A DNA stretch of 64,000 nucleotides from JAVKSL01 sp050744085 (GTDB lineage: Bacteria; Actinomycetota; Acidimicrobiia; Acidimicrobiales; JAJPHD01): assembly GCA_050744085.1 (NCBI GenBank), contig JBOGGU010000139.1, forward strand, positions 54,555 through 118,554, written 5' to 3'. Below, piece by piece: positions 43,445 to 52,550 of the stretch. Every line of letters begins with the position of its first letter. Positions within the stretch are counted from its first letter, which is position 1. Below the pieces are notes generated by a model that was not told the origin of the DNA, ran no database searches, and worked only from the letters and a program-made list of their open reading frames with translations. A program made the translations under genes and the position numbers.

Positions 43445-43909
43445 TCAGCGGCGGCCTCGCCAGAGCACCGGCGACTGGTTGAGCGGCACCAGGTCGCGCC
43501 GGTAATGGCGGTGGGTCTGGGCGACGGCTTCGGCGGCTGCCTGGCGGGCCTCGGCGAGCTCTGCTCGCAGGCGCTCGACCTGGTCCTCCAGGGCCATGAC
43601 CTGGCGCACCCCCTCCAGGTTGAGCCCCGCAGCGGTGAGGTCCAGGATGCGTCGCAGCCGGGCAATGTCGCGCTCGCTGTAGCGCCGGCTGCCTCCCCCG
43701 GTGCGCGCGGGGCCCACCAGCCCGCGCCGCTCGTAGATCCGCAGGGTCTGGGGATGCACCCCAGCCAGCTCGGCGGCAACCGAGATCACGTAGACGGCCC
43801 GGTTCGGACCAGGGCGGCCTGGCCGTGCTGGCCCGCCTGGCCCCCCTGCGCCGGCTGGCCCCCCTGCGCCGGCTGGCTCCCCTGCGCCACCTGGCCCCCC
43901 TGGGGTCAT
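43445..43909 (-). CDS. hspR: Heat-shock repressor HspR (MerR family)
   Basis: A 154-residue MerR-type regulator. The helix-turn-helix and wing are seen in YVISVAAELAGVHPQTLRIYERRGLV and RRYSERDIARLRRI, with a C-terminal coiled coil (LEDQVERLRAELAEARQ). HspR represses dnaK and clpB operons with DnaK as co-repressor by binding HAIR sites. ATG 43909 overlaps the dnaJ stop. The first 35 residues are a Gly-Ala-Pro repeat from a DNA tandem repeat; the ordered domain begins at about residue 39. Last gene of the dnaK operon. Confidence 0.93.
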   Translation of the reverse strand: MTPGGPGGAGEPAGAGGPAGAGGPGGPARPGRPGPNRAVYVISVAAELAGVHPQTLRIYERRGLVGPARTGGGSRRYSERDIARLRRILDLTAAGLNLEGVRQVMALEDQVERLRAELAEARQAAAEAVAQTHRHYRRDLVPLNQSPVLWRGRR

Positions 43910-45051
43910 GCCACCGGCTCGGTCTGCTTGCGGGGCGACTCGGTGAAGGCGGTTGCCAGGCCCTCGACAGCGACCCGCTGCTCGTCGCTCAGGCTCGTCG
44001 GCACGCTCACCTCGACGCTGACCAGCAGGTCACCGGGCCCCCGCCCCTTGGCATCCCCCGATGGTACTCCGCGTCCCCTCACCCGGAACGTCCTCCCACT
44101 CGGGGTGCCCGGCGGTATCCGCAGCGACACCGCCTCGTGCAGGGTGGGGACCGTGATGGTGGCGCCGAGGGCGGCCTCGGGGAAGGTCACGGGGACCGTC
44201 AAGATGAGGTTGTGCCCGCGGCGCCCGAAGACCGGGTGCGAGCCCACCCTCACCGCCACGTAGAGGTCACCTGGCGGCCCACCACCCCTTCCGGCGCTGC
44301 CGCGGGCCTTGAGTCGGATGCGCTGGCTATTCTCCACTCCCGCGGGGATCCTGACTCGGACCTTGCGCGCCCGGCGCTCGACGCCCGTGCCGCGGCACGT
44401 GGGGCAGGGGTGCTCGACAATCAGGCCCCGCCCCGCGCACTCGGGACACGGCATGCTGAAGGAGAAAAGGCCCTGGTTGTCGTCAACCACCCCCCGGCCG
44501 TTGCAGTTGGGGCACACGATCGGCGAGGTGCCCGGTGCCGCTCCGGTCCCGCCACAGGTGGAACAGCTGGCGTCGCTGGTGAGGTTCACCACTGTGGTGA
44601 CCCCCTCGACCGCCTCTACGAACGAGAGGTGCAGCTCGGTCTCGAGGTCGGTCCCCCGCTGCGGTCCCGTGGTGGCGCCCCGCTGGCGACCCCGGTTGAA
44701 GATCCCCCCGAACAGGTCGCCCAGGTCGTCCACCCGGAAGCTGGTGCCCCCGCCGGGCGCTCCGGCGCCACCGCCCGGCGTCCGGGCGAAGGGGCCGGTG
44801 CCGCCAAAGGGGTTGCCCACCGGGCCGAGGGCGCGGACCTCGTCGTACTCCTTGCGCTTGGCCGGATCCCCCAGCACTTCGTAGGCGCCAGAGATCTCCT
44901 TGAAGCGCTCCTCGCCCCCGGGATTCGCGTCAGGGTGGTACTGCTTGGCCAGCTTGCGGTAGGAACGGGTTATCTCCTTGTCGGTGGCGCCCTTGGCGAC
45001 GCCCAGTGACTTGTAGTAGTCCTTCTCGAACCACTCTCGCTGCGCCGCCAC
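43906..45051 (-). CDS. dnaJ: Chaperone DnaJ
   Basis: A 381-residue class I DnaJ. The J-domain has YHPDANPGG with the HPD triad, followed by a Gly/Phe-rich linker, four CxxCxGxG zinc motifs (CSTCGGTG, CPNCNGRG, CPECAGRG, CPTCRGTG) and the C-terminal substrate domains. It delivers clients to DnaK and stimulates its ATPase. It lies between grpE and hspR in the heat-shock operon. Start ATG 45051 follows AGCGGAGG by a few bases. Confidence 0.96.
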   Translation of the reverse strand: MAAQREWFEKDYYKSLGVAKGATDKEITRSYRKLAKQYHPDANPGGEERFKEISGAYEVLGDPAKRKEYDEVRALGPVGNPFGGTGPFARTPGGGAGAPGGGTSFRVDDLGDLFGGIFNRGRQRGATTGPQRGTDLETELHLSFVEAVEGVTTVVNLTSDASCSTCGGTGAAPGTSPIVCPNCNGRGVVDDNQGLFSFSMPCPECAGRGLIVEHPCPTCRGTGVERRARKVRVRIPAGVENSQRIRLKARGSAGRGGGPPGDLYVAVRVGSHPVFGRRGHNLILTVPVTFPEAALGATITVPTLHEAVSLRIPPGTPSGRTFRVRGRGVPSGDAKGRGPGDLLVSVEVSVPTSLSDEQRVAVEGLATAFTESPRKQTEPVA

Positions 45052-45057
45052 CTCCGC

Positions 45058-45744
45058 TCAGCCCCTCACCTTGACCATGGCCGGGCGCAGGACCCTACCC
45101 TTCCAGCGATAGCCAGCTCGGAGGACCTCGGTGACTGTAGGCTCGCCGCCGTCGCCGTCGGGGTCGTGGATCACCGCGTCGTGCTGGTTGGGGTCGAAGG
45201 CCTGACCCTGAGGGTCGATCCTCTCCAGGCCCTCCCGGGCGAGTGTGTCGGTGAGTGCGGTGCCGACCTGGGCCAGGCTGCCGGCTGCCGCCGCCGGGTC
45301 GGGCTCGGCTCCCGATGCCGGATCGCCGGCGCCTGGCACGGTCCCCGCGAGGTGGGCCAGGGCCAGGTCCAGGGTGTCCAGGACCGGTAACAGTTTGCTC
45401 ACCAGGTCGCCGGCAGAGCGCTCGGCCTGCTCGCCCTGGCTCTTGGCCACACGCTTGCGATAGTTCTCGAAGTCGGCCTGCAGGCGGAGGCGGGCGTCGA
45501 GGTGCTCGTCGCGCTCGGCCAGGGCGCGGCTCAGCGCATCGTCAGCCGGCGGGGGGCCGCCCGGACCGGTCTCCGCACCCGGCGACGGAGCAATGTCGCT
45601 CGGTGCGGAGCCGGTCAGGTGGCCCACTCCAGGCTCGCTGGTGTCCTGCCCGGGCACTCGGTGCTCCTCGGCCTCGGTCTCGGTCTCGGTGGGGGGGGAG
45701 GGGGACTGGTCCGCTTGGTCGGTGGTGTCCTTGGCCCGACTCAC
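45058..45744 (-). CDS. grpE: Nucleotide exchange factor GrpE
   Basis: A 228-residue GrpE. The first 70 residues are acidic and disordered; then comes the long helix (RDEHLDARLRLQADFENYRKR) and the beta domain ending GYRWKGRVLRPAMVKV. GrpE exchanges ADP on DnaK and acts as a thermosensor. ATG overlaps the dnaK stop (ATGA), and dnaJ begins six bases after its end. Confidence 0.95.
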   Translation of the reverse strand: MSRAKDTTDQADQSPSPPTETETEAEEHRVPGQDTSEPGVGHLTGSAPSDIAPSPGAETGPGGPPPADDALSRALAERDEHLDARLRLQADFENYRKRVAKSQGEQAERSAGDLVSKLLPVLDTLDLALAHLAGTVPGAGDPASGAEPDPAAAAGSLAQVGTALTDTLAREGLERIDPQGQAFDPNQHDAVIHDPDGDGGEPTVTEVLRAGYRWKGRVLRPAMVKVRG

Positions 45745-47618
45745 TGCTTGGGGGGGTCTTCGACGATCTCGGCGTCCACGATCTCCTCGTCTGCTGGAGC
45801 GCCAGTGCCGTCGGCGCCAGTCCCTGCCCCAGTCCCGCCAGCCCCAGTCCCGTCTGCACCCGCGCTGCCGGCGCTCTGGGCAGCCTGCTCGTAAAGGCGC
45901 TGGGCAAAGCCCTGGCTGGCAGTGACCAGGGCCTCGGTGGCCCGGCGGATGGCATCCACGTCAGTCCCGCCGATCGCCTCCTTGAGCGCCTTGAGCCCGT
46001 CGTCGACCTTGGTCTTCTCGTCGCCGGAGATCTTCTCGCCTTGCTCACGCAGCAACTTCTCGGTCTGGTACACCAAGGTGTCGGCGCTGTTGCGGACCTC
46101 GGCCTCCTCCCGGCGGCGCTTGTCCTCCTCGGCGTGGGCCTCGGCGTCGCGGACCATCGCCGAGATGTCGTCCTTGGAGTGCGCCGACTGGCCGGTGATG
46201 GTCATCGACTGCTCCTTGTTGGTGGCGCGGTCCTTGGCGGACACGTGCACGATCCCGTTGGCGTCGATGTCGAAAGTCACCTCGATCTGGGGGATCCCCC
46301 GGGGCGCTGGCGGCAGGTCGACCAGCTGGAACTTGCCCAGTGTCTTGTTGTAGCCGGCCATCTCCCGCTCGCCTTGCAGCACGTGGATCTCGACCGACGG
46401 CTGGGAGTCCTCGGCGGTGGTGAACACCTCGGTGCGCTTGGTCGGGATCGTGGTGTTGCGCTCGATCAGGCGGGTCATGATCCCGCCCTTGGTCTCGATG
46501 CCGAGCGACAGCGGCGTCACGTCCAGCAGCAGGACGTCCTTGACCTCGCCCTTGAGCACGCCGGCCTGGATGGCGGCGCCCACCGCGACCACCTCGTCGG
46601 GGTTGACCCCCTTGTGCGGCTCCTTGCCGGTGAGGCCCTGGATCAGGTCGTAGATGGAGGGCATCCGGGTGGAGCCGCCGACCATGATGACGTGGTCGAT
46701 GCGGTCCCTGGTCAGCCCGGCGTCTTTGATGGCCTGCTCGAACGGGCCCTTGCAGGCATCCACCAGGTCCGCGGTCAGCTCTTGGAACTTGGCCCGGGTG
46801 AGCTTGATGTCCATGTGCTTAGGGCCCTCGGAGGTGGCAGTGATGAACGCCAGGTTGACCTGCGTCTCCTGCACCGCGGACAGCTCGATCTTGGCCTTCT
46901 CGGAGGCCTCCTGCAGGCGCTGCAAGGCCATCTTGTCCACCGAAAGGTCGACACCCTCGGTGTTCTTGAACTCCTTGACCAGCCAGTTGATGATCCGCTG
47001 GTCCCAGTCGTCGCCGCCAAGGTGGGTGTTGCCGCTGGTGGACTTGACCTCGAAGACGCCCTCGCCGATGTCCAGCACCGACACGTCGAAGGTCCCGCCG
47101 CCCAGGTCGAACACCAGCACAGTCTGGTCGGCCCCCTCCTTGTCCAGCCCGTACGCGAGGGCGGCGGCGGTCGGCTCGTTGATGATGCGCAGCACCTCCA
47201 GCCCGGCGATCTGCCCGGCCTCCTTGGTGGCGGTGCGCTGGGCGTCGTCGAAGTATGCAGGCACGGTGATGACCGCCTGGCTCACGGTGTCGCCCAGGTA
47301 GCTCTCGGCGTCTCGCTTGAGCTTCTGCAGGATGCGGGCGCTGATCTCGGAGGGGTTGTAGCGCTTGCCGTCGATGTCGACGCCCCAGGAGCTCTCGCCC
47401 ATGTGCCGCTTGACCGAGCGGATGGTGCGGTCCGGGTTGGTGATGGCCTGGCGCTTGGCGACTTCGCCCACCAGGACCTCCCCCGACTTGGAGAAAGCCA
47501 CGACCGACGGCGTGGTCCGGGACCCCTCCGCGTTGGGGATGACTGCCGGCTCCCCGGCCTCCAGTACGCTGACTACCGAGTTGGTGGTTCCGAGGTCGAT
47601 GCCGACTGCCTTGGGCAT
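45741..47618 (-). CDS. dnaK: Chaperone DnaK (Hsp70)
   Basis: A 625-residue Hsp70. GIDLGTTNSVV at the N-terminus, VFDLGGGTFDVSVL, VGGSTRMPSI in the ATPase domain, and the substrate domain (LLLDVTPLSLGIETKGG) are complete. The C-terminal tail is Gly/Ala/Thr-rich and ends EIVEDPPKQ. It heads the dnaK-grpE-dnaJ-hspR operon. ATG 47618 follows AACGGGAGG. A HAIR-like site and a TTGACA hexamer are upstream. Confidence 0.97.
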   Translation of the reverse strand: MPKAVGIDLGTTNSVVSVLEAGEPAVIPNAEGSRTTPSVVAFSKSGEVLVGEVAKRQAITNPDRTIRSVKRHMGESSWGVDIDGKRYNPSEISARILQKLKRDAESYLGDTVSQAVITVPAYFDDAQRTATKEAGQIAGLEVLRIINEPTAAALAYGLDKEGADQTVLVFDLGGGTFDVSVLDIGEGVFEVKSTSGNTHLGGDDWDQRIINWLVKEFKNTEGVDLSVDKMALQRLQEASEKAKIELSAVQETQVNLAFITATSEGPKHMDIKLTRAKFQELTADLVDACKGPFEQAIKDAGLTRDRIDHVIMVGGSTRMPSIYDLIQGLTGKEPHKGVNPDEVVAVGAAIQAGVLKGEVKDVLLLDVTPLSLGIETKGGIMTRLIERNTTIPTKRTEVFTTAEDSQPSVEIHVLQGEREMAGYNKTLGKFQLVDLPPAPRGIPQIEVTFDIDANGIVHVSAKDRATNKEQSMTITGQSAHSKDDISAMVRDAEAHAEEDKRRREEAEVRNSADTLVYQTEKLLREQGEKISGDEKTKVDDGLKALKEAIGGTDVDAIRRATEALVTASQGFAQRLYEQAAQSAGSAGADGTGAGGTGAGTGADGTGAPADEEIVDAEIVEDPPKQ

Positions 47619-47655
47619 GGGTGCTGCCTCCCGTTCTTGGTGTGGTGACTAGAAC

Positions 47656-47688
47656 AGTATATCGAAATATGAGTCTGTTGCTGTCAAG
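47656..47688 (-). promoter_or_regulatory. dnaK promoter region with HAIR-like HspR site
   Basis: On the minus strand CTTGACA - 7 bases - ACTCATA (47688-47668) matches the HAIR consensus at about 10 of 14 positions. TTGACA within it and TATACT (47661-47656) could be -35 and -10 boxes, though 20 bases apart, longer than ideal. HspR binding here would give the usual autoregulation. Confidence 0.5.
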
Positions 47689-47725
47689 TCTGTTGCCCAC
47701 TCACCTCCAGCGAGGTTTGCGGCAC

Positions 47726-47731
47726 TAGCCT
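47726..47731 (+). promoter_or_regulatory. -10 box (TAGCCT) of leaderless gpmA
   Basis: TAGCCT is followed by eight bases and the ATG at 47740, without a Shine-Dalgarno sequence. Confidence 0.4.
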
Positions 47732-47739
47732 GGCCGGTC

Positions 47740-48423
47740 ATGCCGACCCTCGTGCTGCTCCGCCACGGACAGAGCACCTATAACGCGGCCAAGCGCTTCA
47801 CGGGCTGGGCCGACGTGCCGCTCACCGACGCCGGGGTCGCCGAGGCTCGCCAGGCCGGCAAGGCGATAGCCGACCTGGGCGTGGGCGTGGTCCACACCTC
47901 GGTCCTGGCGCGGGCGATCACCACTGCCGAGCTGGCCCTGGCCGAGGCGGGACGCTCCTGGGTGCTGGTCAGGCGCCACTGGAGGCTCAACGAGCGAAGC
48001 TATGGCGTGCTGGAAGGCCTGACCCATGCCGAGATGACCGAGGCGTACAGTGCCGAGCAGGTCCTGACCTGGCGGCGCAGCTTCGACGTCCGCCCACCCC
48101 AGCTCGCCCTGGACGACCCGCGCCACCCGGGCCACGACCCCCGCTACGCAGCACTCGCTCCCGATGTGCTGCCGGCGGGGGAGTCCCTGGCAGACGTGAT
48201 AGCCCGGATGCTGCCCTACTGGCACGACGCGGTGGTCCCGGACCTGCGCTCGGGCCTGGTGGTGTTGGTCGTCGCCCACGGCAACAGCCTGCGAGGCCTG
48301 GTCAAGCACCTCGAGTCGATCCCCGACGCCGAAAGTGCCGCGCTGGAGATCCCCACTGGGGTCCCCCTGGTCTACGAGCTGGACGCCCGGCTTGGGGTGG
48401 CCTCCAAAGCCCAACTGGGGTGA
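47740..48423 (+). CDS. gpmA: 2,3-bisphosphoglycerate-dependent phosphoglycerate mutase
   Basis: A 227-residue dPGM of glycolysis. LLRHGQSTYNAAKRFTGWAD carries the phosphorylated histidine, RRHWRLNERSYGVLEGLT and VAHGNSLRGLVKHLE supply the other active-site residues. It interconverts 3- and 2-phosphoglycerate. It is divergent from dnaK. The C-terminus is normal for the family. Confidence 0.95.
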   Translation: MPTLVLLRHGQSTYNAAKRFTGWADVPLTDAGVAEARQAGKAIADLGVGVVHTSVLARAITTAELALAEAGRSWVLVRRHWRLNERSYGVLEGLTHAEMTEAYSAEQVLTWRRSFDVRPPQLALDDPRHPGHDPRYAALAPDVLPAGESLADVIARMLPYWHDAVVPDLRSGLVVLVVAHGNSLRGLVKHLESIPDAESAALEIPTGVPLVYELDARLGVASKAQLG

Positions 48424-48487
48424 GCCCTGGCCCGCTTCTGTGCAGCACAGAATGTCGGCGGGCCGCCAGTTGGGGTGAGGGCACGCA

Positions 48488-49362
48488 GTGCGGCCTGAGG
48501 TCGCCTCCGGGGAGGCGCTGGCGGGCATGCTCCGGCCTGGCAACGCGGGGTCCAACACCACAGCGGACCACATAGCGGTGCTGGACGCGGCCCTTGCCAA
48601 CCTGCCCGAGCAGGCTCGGCCCCGGCCAGGGAGCCAAGATGGCCCTCGCTGGTGGTGCGCACCGATTCGGCTGGGGCCACCCATGGCTTCGCCGCACATT
48701 GTCGCTCCGTCGGGGTGGGCTTCTCCATGGGCTTTGGGATCACCGAGGCGGTCCGAGGCGCCATCAGAAGCATTGATGAGTCCTGCTGGTCCCCGGCCAG
48801 CGAATCCGGCGACGAGTGCAGGGACGGCGCCTGGGTGGCCGAGCTGAGCCAGATGTTGGACCTGTCGGTATGGCCGGAGGGCTCCCGGGTGATCGTGCGG
48901 GCCGAGCGTCCCCATCCAGGGGCCCAGCTGAGCCTGTTCGACGCCGCCGAGGGCTTCCGCCACACCGCTTTCATCACCGACACAGCTGCCGGGGTGATCC
49001 CTGGGCAGTGCGCCGGTCCGGAGCTGACCCATCGCCAACACGCCCGCATCGAGGACCGAATCCGCCGGGCCAAAGCCGCTGGCCTGCACAACCTTCCCTG
49101 TCGAGCAACGCCCGAGAACAACGCCTGGCTTGAATGCGTGCTCGCAGCGGCTGACCTGGCGTGTTGGTCCAAGCTGATCTGCTTCGCCGACGATCCAGCC
49201 CTGGCACGCTGCGAGATCGACACATTCAGATACCGGATCTTGCACATGGCCGCACGCATCGCCCGGGGAGGCCGGGTGCTCCGCCTGCGCCTCGATGCCA
49301 GCTGGGCCTGGGCCAAGGCTCTGGCGGCGGGATTCGGGCGACTGCGAACAGCCTTCGGCTGA
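48488..49362 (+). pseudogene. IS1380-family transposase remnant
   Basis: The sequence from 48488 reads LAGMLRPGNAGSNTTADH and then, after a frameshift between 48625 and 48650, VVRTDSAGATHGF, the catalytic region of IS1380 transposases. The C-terminal part (PENNAWLECVLAAADLACW and FRYRILHMAARIARGGR) is intact to the stop at 49362. The N-terminal third, with the first catalytic Asp, is missing, so the element cannot move by itself. I could not find its terminal inverted repeats. It adjoins the low-GC toxin-like gene. Confidence 0.85.
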
Positions 49363-49410
49363 GCCAGAGGCTCCGCCAGCGCCTCCCCGGCCGTTATCCC
49401 GGAAAGGACT

Positions 49411-50379
49411 GTGCAGCGAGTTCTGGTCCCGCAACACACTTTGAACGACCTTTTGGCTGACTTGGATACCAGCAACCTGAGCGCTTCCAAGGCCGCCGTC
49501 GATTCTCCCTTTGATCGGGGCAAACGAGACTCTCTCACCAGACTCTATCAGATGGTTACCTCGGCTCAGCAAACCGAACGGTCCACGAACAATAGCAAAG
49601 TGATGGAATACATCGAAGCCAAATTGAAGCTAACGACGAGCTCGGTGGCTGAGAACGCTAAATCGGGGTGGATGGACGAAACTGCTATACAGTTCAAGTA
49701 TTGGTCTCCAAGCGTCGTGAACAAGCAGGTCCAGGACGGGCTGCGGATGTGGGTAACTGGTGACCCCACACGTGGTCTCAACTGGAAGGTGCTGGCCAAG
49801 CATCTGAGGGGGCTGCTACCCCAGAAGGAATATGAGGACATTGGTACCCTGCACTATATGCTCGAGGACCGGGACAATGTTACGAACTTGGTGGACACGA
49901 TACCCTCGGGCACTAAGGTGCAGGCAGCGCGAGGGCTTCTTGATATGATGAAAACTGACGTTGAGGGAGCCCTTGATGCCCTCCCTCCCCATGACGGTAT
50001 CAGCTACCGGCAGTATAGTCCTGCAAATAGCTCGGTGTATGGCGGCGCAATCAATGTCGGTGATTACCTCCGCGACGCGGCGTTCTCTGCAACCAGTGCC
50101 CTGCGTATAAGCGGGTCGGCAGGAGAATGGGGTCAAGACGGGTCCACGGATCACCCAAAGGTCTACTTTATCATCACGGGATCGAGTGGTAGGTACATCT
50201 CCAAATATGCTCAGCAGGAAGAGGGCCAGCACGAGGTCCTGTTCATGGACTCGGTGACATTCAAGGTCACCAAGATCGCCAACTTCCGCTTAGAGACGTT
50301 CTTTGTCCACCTCGCCGAAGTTGCTGCAGCCTCCCTGCCCCTCGGTCAGGTCATAAAGAACCCCTACGACGGAACGTGA
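49411..50379 (+). CDS. Putative ADP-ribosyltransferase (toxin-like)
   Basis: A 322-residue protein with clearly lower GC than its neighbours. The C-terminal half has the R-S-E layout of ADP-ribosyltransferases: Arg in GISYRQY (R200), FSATSA (225-230) as the STS-like strand, and GQHEVLF with Q273 and E275, followed by FKVTKI. The Q-x-E spacing is that of C3-like enzymes. The N-terminal 190 residues are helical and unassigned; they may be a delivery or substrate-binding domain. No signal peptide is seen and no immunity gene is evident. GTG 49411 follows GGAAAGGA. It sits next to an IS1380 remnant, which suggests transfer. Confidence 0.65.
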   Translation: MQRVLVPQHTLNDLLADLDTSNLSASKAAVDSPFDRGKRDSLTRLYQMVTSAQQTERSTNNSKVMEYIEAKLKLTTSSVAENAKSGWMDETAIQFKYWSPSVVNKQVQDGLRMWVTGDPTRGLNWKVLAKHLRGLLPQKEYEDIGTLHYMLEDRDNVTNLVDTIPSGTKVQAARGLLDMMKTDVEGALDALPPHDGISYRQYSPANSSVYGGAINVGDYLRDAAFSATSALRISGSAGEWGQDGSTDHPKVYFIITGSSGRYISKYAQQEEGQHEVLFMDSVTFKVTKIANFRLETFFVHLAEVAAASLPLGQVIKNPYDGT

Positions 50380-50516
50380 GGGCCCTTGACCTAGCTCCAG
50401 TGCCCGGCGGACCGTCGCCGCCTTGGTCGCCCCAGGACCGACGTCCCGTCGGGCCTCAGCCATTGGGCGCGATTCTATCGACCGGGTCGCGCGGTGTGGC
50501 GGAGGGGGCCAAAGTT

Positions 50517-52550
50517 CTAGGAAAGCTCGGGGGGGAGGGAGGCTTCGAGCAGCTGGGATATGTCCATCACCTTTGCGGCGGATGCTTGGTCCTTGAGGCC
50601 GTCGTCCAGCATGATCATGCAGTAGGGGCAGGCGACGCCCACCACGTCGGCGCCCGTGCCCAGGGCCTCGGTGCTGCGATTGGCGTTGATGCGGGTGCCG
50701 ACCCTTTCCTCCATCCACATCCGCGAGCCGCCGGCCCCGCAGCAGAAGGTCCGCTTGCCGTGACGGTGCATCTCGACGCTGGTCAGGGAGGGTATCGAGT
50801 CCAGGACCGAGCGAGGGGCGGCCACGATGTCGTTGTGGCGCGCCAGGTAGCAGGGATCGTGGTAGGTGACCTTCATGTCGAGTGCCACGGTGGGGGTGAG
50901 GCGGCCCTCGGCGATGAGGTTGGCGAGCAGGGTTGTGTGGTGGAGGACCTCGAAGTCCCCCCCCAAGGCCGGGTACTCGTTGGCGATCGTGTTGAAGCAG
51001 TGGGGACAGGAGGCCACGATCTTGCGGGCGCCGACCTCGTGAAGCGTGGCGATGTTCTCGACCGCCTGGGTCTGGAACACGTACTCGTTGCCCATCCTCC
51101 GCGCTGGGTCGCCGGTGCAGGACTCCCGGGGGCCGAGGACGGCGAAAGAGACTCCGGCGTGGCGCAGCACCCGGGCCAGGGCCCTAGTGGCGGCCCGGGC
51201 TCGCTCGTCCAGCGCTCCCGCGCAGCCCACCCAGAGCAGGTACTCGGTGTCTTCGGGGATGGCTTGGTCGGCGACGGGGACCTCGAAACCCAGGTCCTTC
51301 GTCCAGTCGAGGCGGTGTGTCCTGCCGAGCCCCCAAGGGTCTCCGCTGTTCTCGAGGTTGCGCAGCATCGATGTGGCTTCGGTGGGGAAGCGCGACTCCA
51401 TCAGCACCTCGTAGCGGCGGATGTCGACGATGGTGTCGACGTGCTCGATGTCGACTGGGCACTCCTCGACGCAGGCGCCGCAGGTGGTACACGACCACAG
51501 CACGTCGGGGGCGACGACGCCGGGGACCAGGTCGGTGGTGGTCGAGTGCTCGGGTCCGAGGAGCTCCGGGGCGCTGGATAAGAGGTGGTCGCGCAGGTCC
51601 ATCACCAACAGCTTGGGGGACAGTGGCTTGTCCGTGGCCCAGGCCGGGCAGGCATCCTGGCAGCGGCCGCACTCGGTGCAGGAGTAGAGGTCGAGGAGCT
51701 GCTTCCAGGAGAGCTGCTCGATCCGGCCGGCTCCGAGCACTGCGTCCTCGGCCGGCGCAGGCCCGTCTCCGACCAGGCCGAGGTCGGGGGTCGTCGCCAA
51801 GGCACCCAGGGCCTTTGGCTGGCGGGAGAGGGCCACGTTCAGCTCGGCGGTGAAGATGTGCAGGTGCTTGGACCGCACCACCAGGACGAAGAAGCCCCAC
51901 AGGACCGCCACCTGGGCGAGTATGAAGGCGGTCTCGATGTCCTGGTCGACGCCCTGGCCGAGTGGCGCCAGGGCGTCGCCGACCAGATGGGACGCGAAGG
52001 TCCACCACGTGTTGGCGTAGGGGAAGTGGCCGGTGTCGATCTGGGCGCCTCGATAGAGCAGGAGCGTGGCCACGACGGCGAAGATGAGGCCCAGGACCGC
52101 CCAGGCGGCGCCGTTGTGAGAGCCGTAGAAGCGCGACTCTCGCGCCCGTGGGGGTTCGCGCAGGCGGATGGCGGCGAAGGCGATCAGCGCCACCAGGATG
52201 GCGGTGGCGAAGGCGTCCTCGGTGAAGCCCAGTGCCCTGGCCGTGCCGATGCCCGGGATCGCGAAGCCCTGGTAGAACAAGTCGCCGTAGACCTCGATGA
52301 TCGTGAAGACCAGCGCGATGAAGCCCCAGAAGGTGAGCGCATGCGCCAGACCCGGTATCGGGCGCTTGAGCAGCTTGCGCTGGGCGAAGACGTCGAGCAG
52401 CTCCGCCCGCACCTGGCGGGGGAGGTCCTTGAGGCGACCTCGTGCGGGGCCTCCGGAGGCGACGAGGCGGACCAACCAGACCGCTCTGGTGGCGACAAGG
52501 ATTGTGCCGATGCCAGTGATGGCGAAGCCCAGGGCGAGTCTCAGGGGCAC
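50517..52550 (-). CDS. Membrane Fe-S electron-transfer protein (EtfD-like, HdrD-type)
   Basis: A 677-residue protein with an N-terminal membrane part (about five helices, residues 1-230, with the haem-type His residues), two 4Fe-4S motifs (CTECGRCQDACPAW and CTTCGACVEECPVD) and two CCG domains (HDPCYLARHN and CCGAGGSRMW; CPHCFNT). This layout is that of mycobacterial Rv0338c, proposed as EtfD, which passes electrons from electron-transfer flavoprotein of beta-oxidation to the quinone pool. GTG 52550 overlaps the dcd end by ten bases. The redox partners are not in the window. Confidence 0.85.
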   Translation of the reverse strand: MPLRLALGFAITGIGTILVATRAVWLVRLVASGGPARGRLKDLPRQVRAELLDVFAQRKLLKRPIPGLAHALTFWGFIALVFTIIEVYGDLFYQGFAIPGIGTARALGFTEDAFATAILVALIAFAAIRLREPPRARESRFYGSHNGAAWAVLGLIFAVVATLLLYRGAQIDTGHFPYANTWWTFASHLVGDALAPLGQGVDQDIETAFILAQVAVLWGFFVLVVRSKHLHIFTAELNVALSRQPKALGALATTPDLGLVGDGPAPAEDAVLGAGRIEQLSWKQLLDLYSCTECGRCQDACPAWATDKPLSPKLLVMDLRDHLLSSAPELLGPEHSTTTDLVPGVVAPDVLWSCTTCGACVEECPVDIEHVDTIVDIRRYEVLMESRFPTEATSMLRNLENSGDPWGLGRTHRLDWTKDLGFEVPVADQAIPEDTEYLLWVGCAGALDERARAATRALARVLRHAGVSFAVLGPRESCTGDPARRMGNEYVFQTQAVENIATLHEVGARKIVASCPHCFNTIANEYPALGGDFEVLHHTTLLANLIAEGRLTPTVALDMKVTYHDPCYLARHNDIVAAPRSVLDSIPSLTSVEMHRHGKRTFCCGAGGSRMWMEERVGTRINANRSTEALGTGADVVGVACPYCMIMLDDGLKDQASAAKVMDISQLLEASLPPELS

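Noticed and set aside
48652..49362. Complete IS1380 transposase
   Set aside because: The N-terminal third is missing and a frameshift precedes this part; no terminal inverted repeats found.
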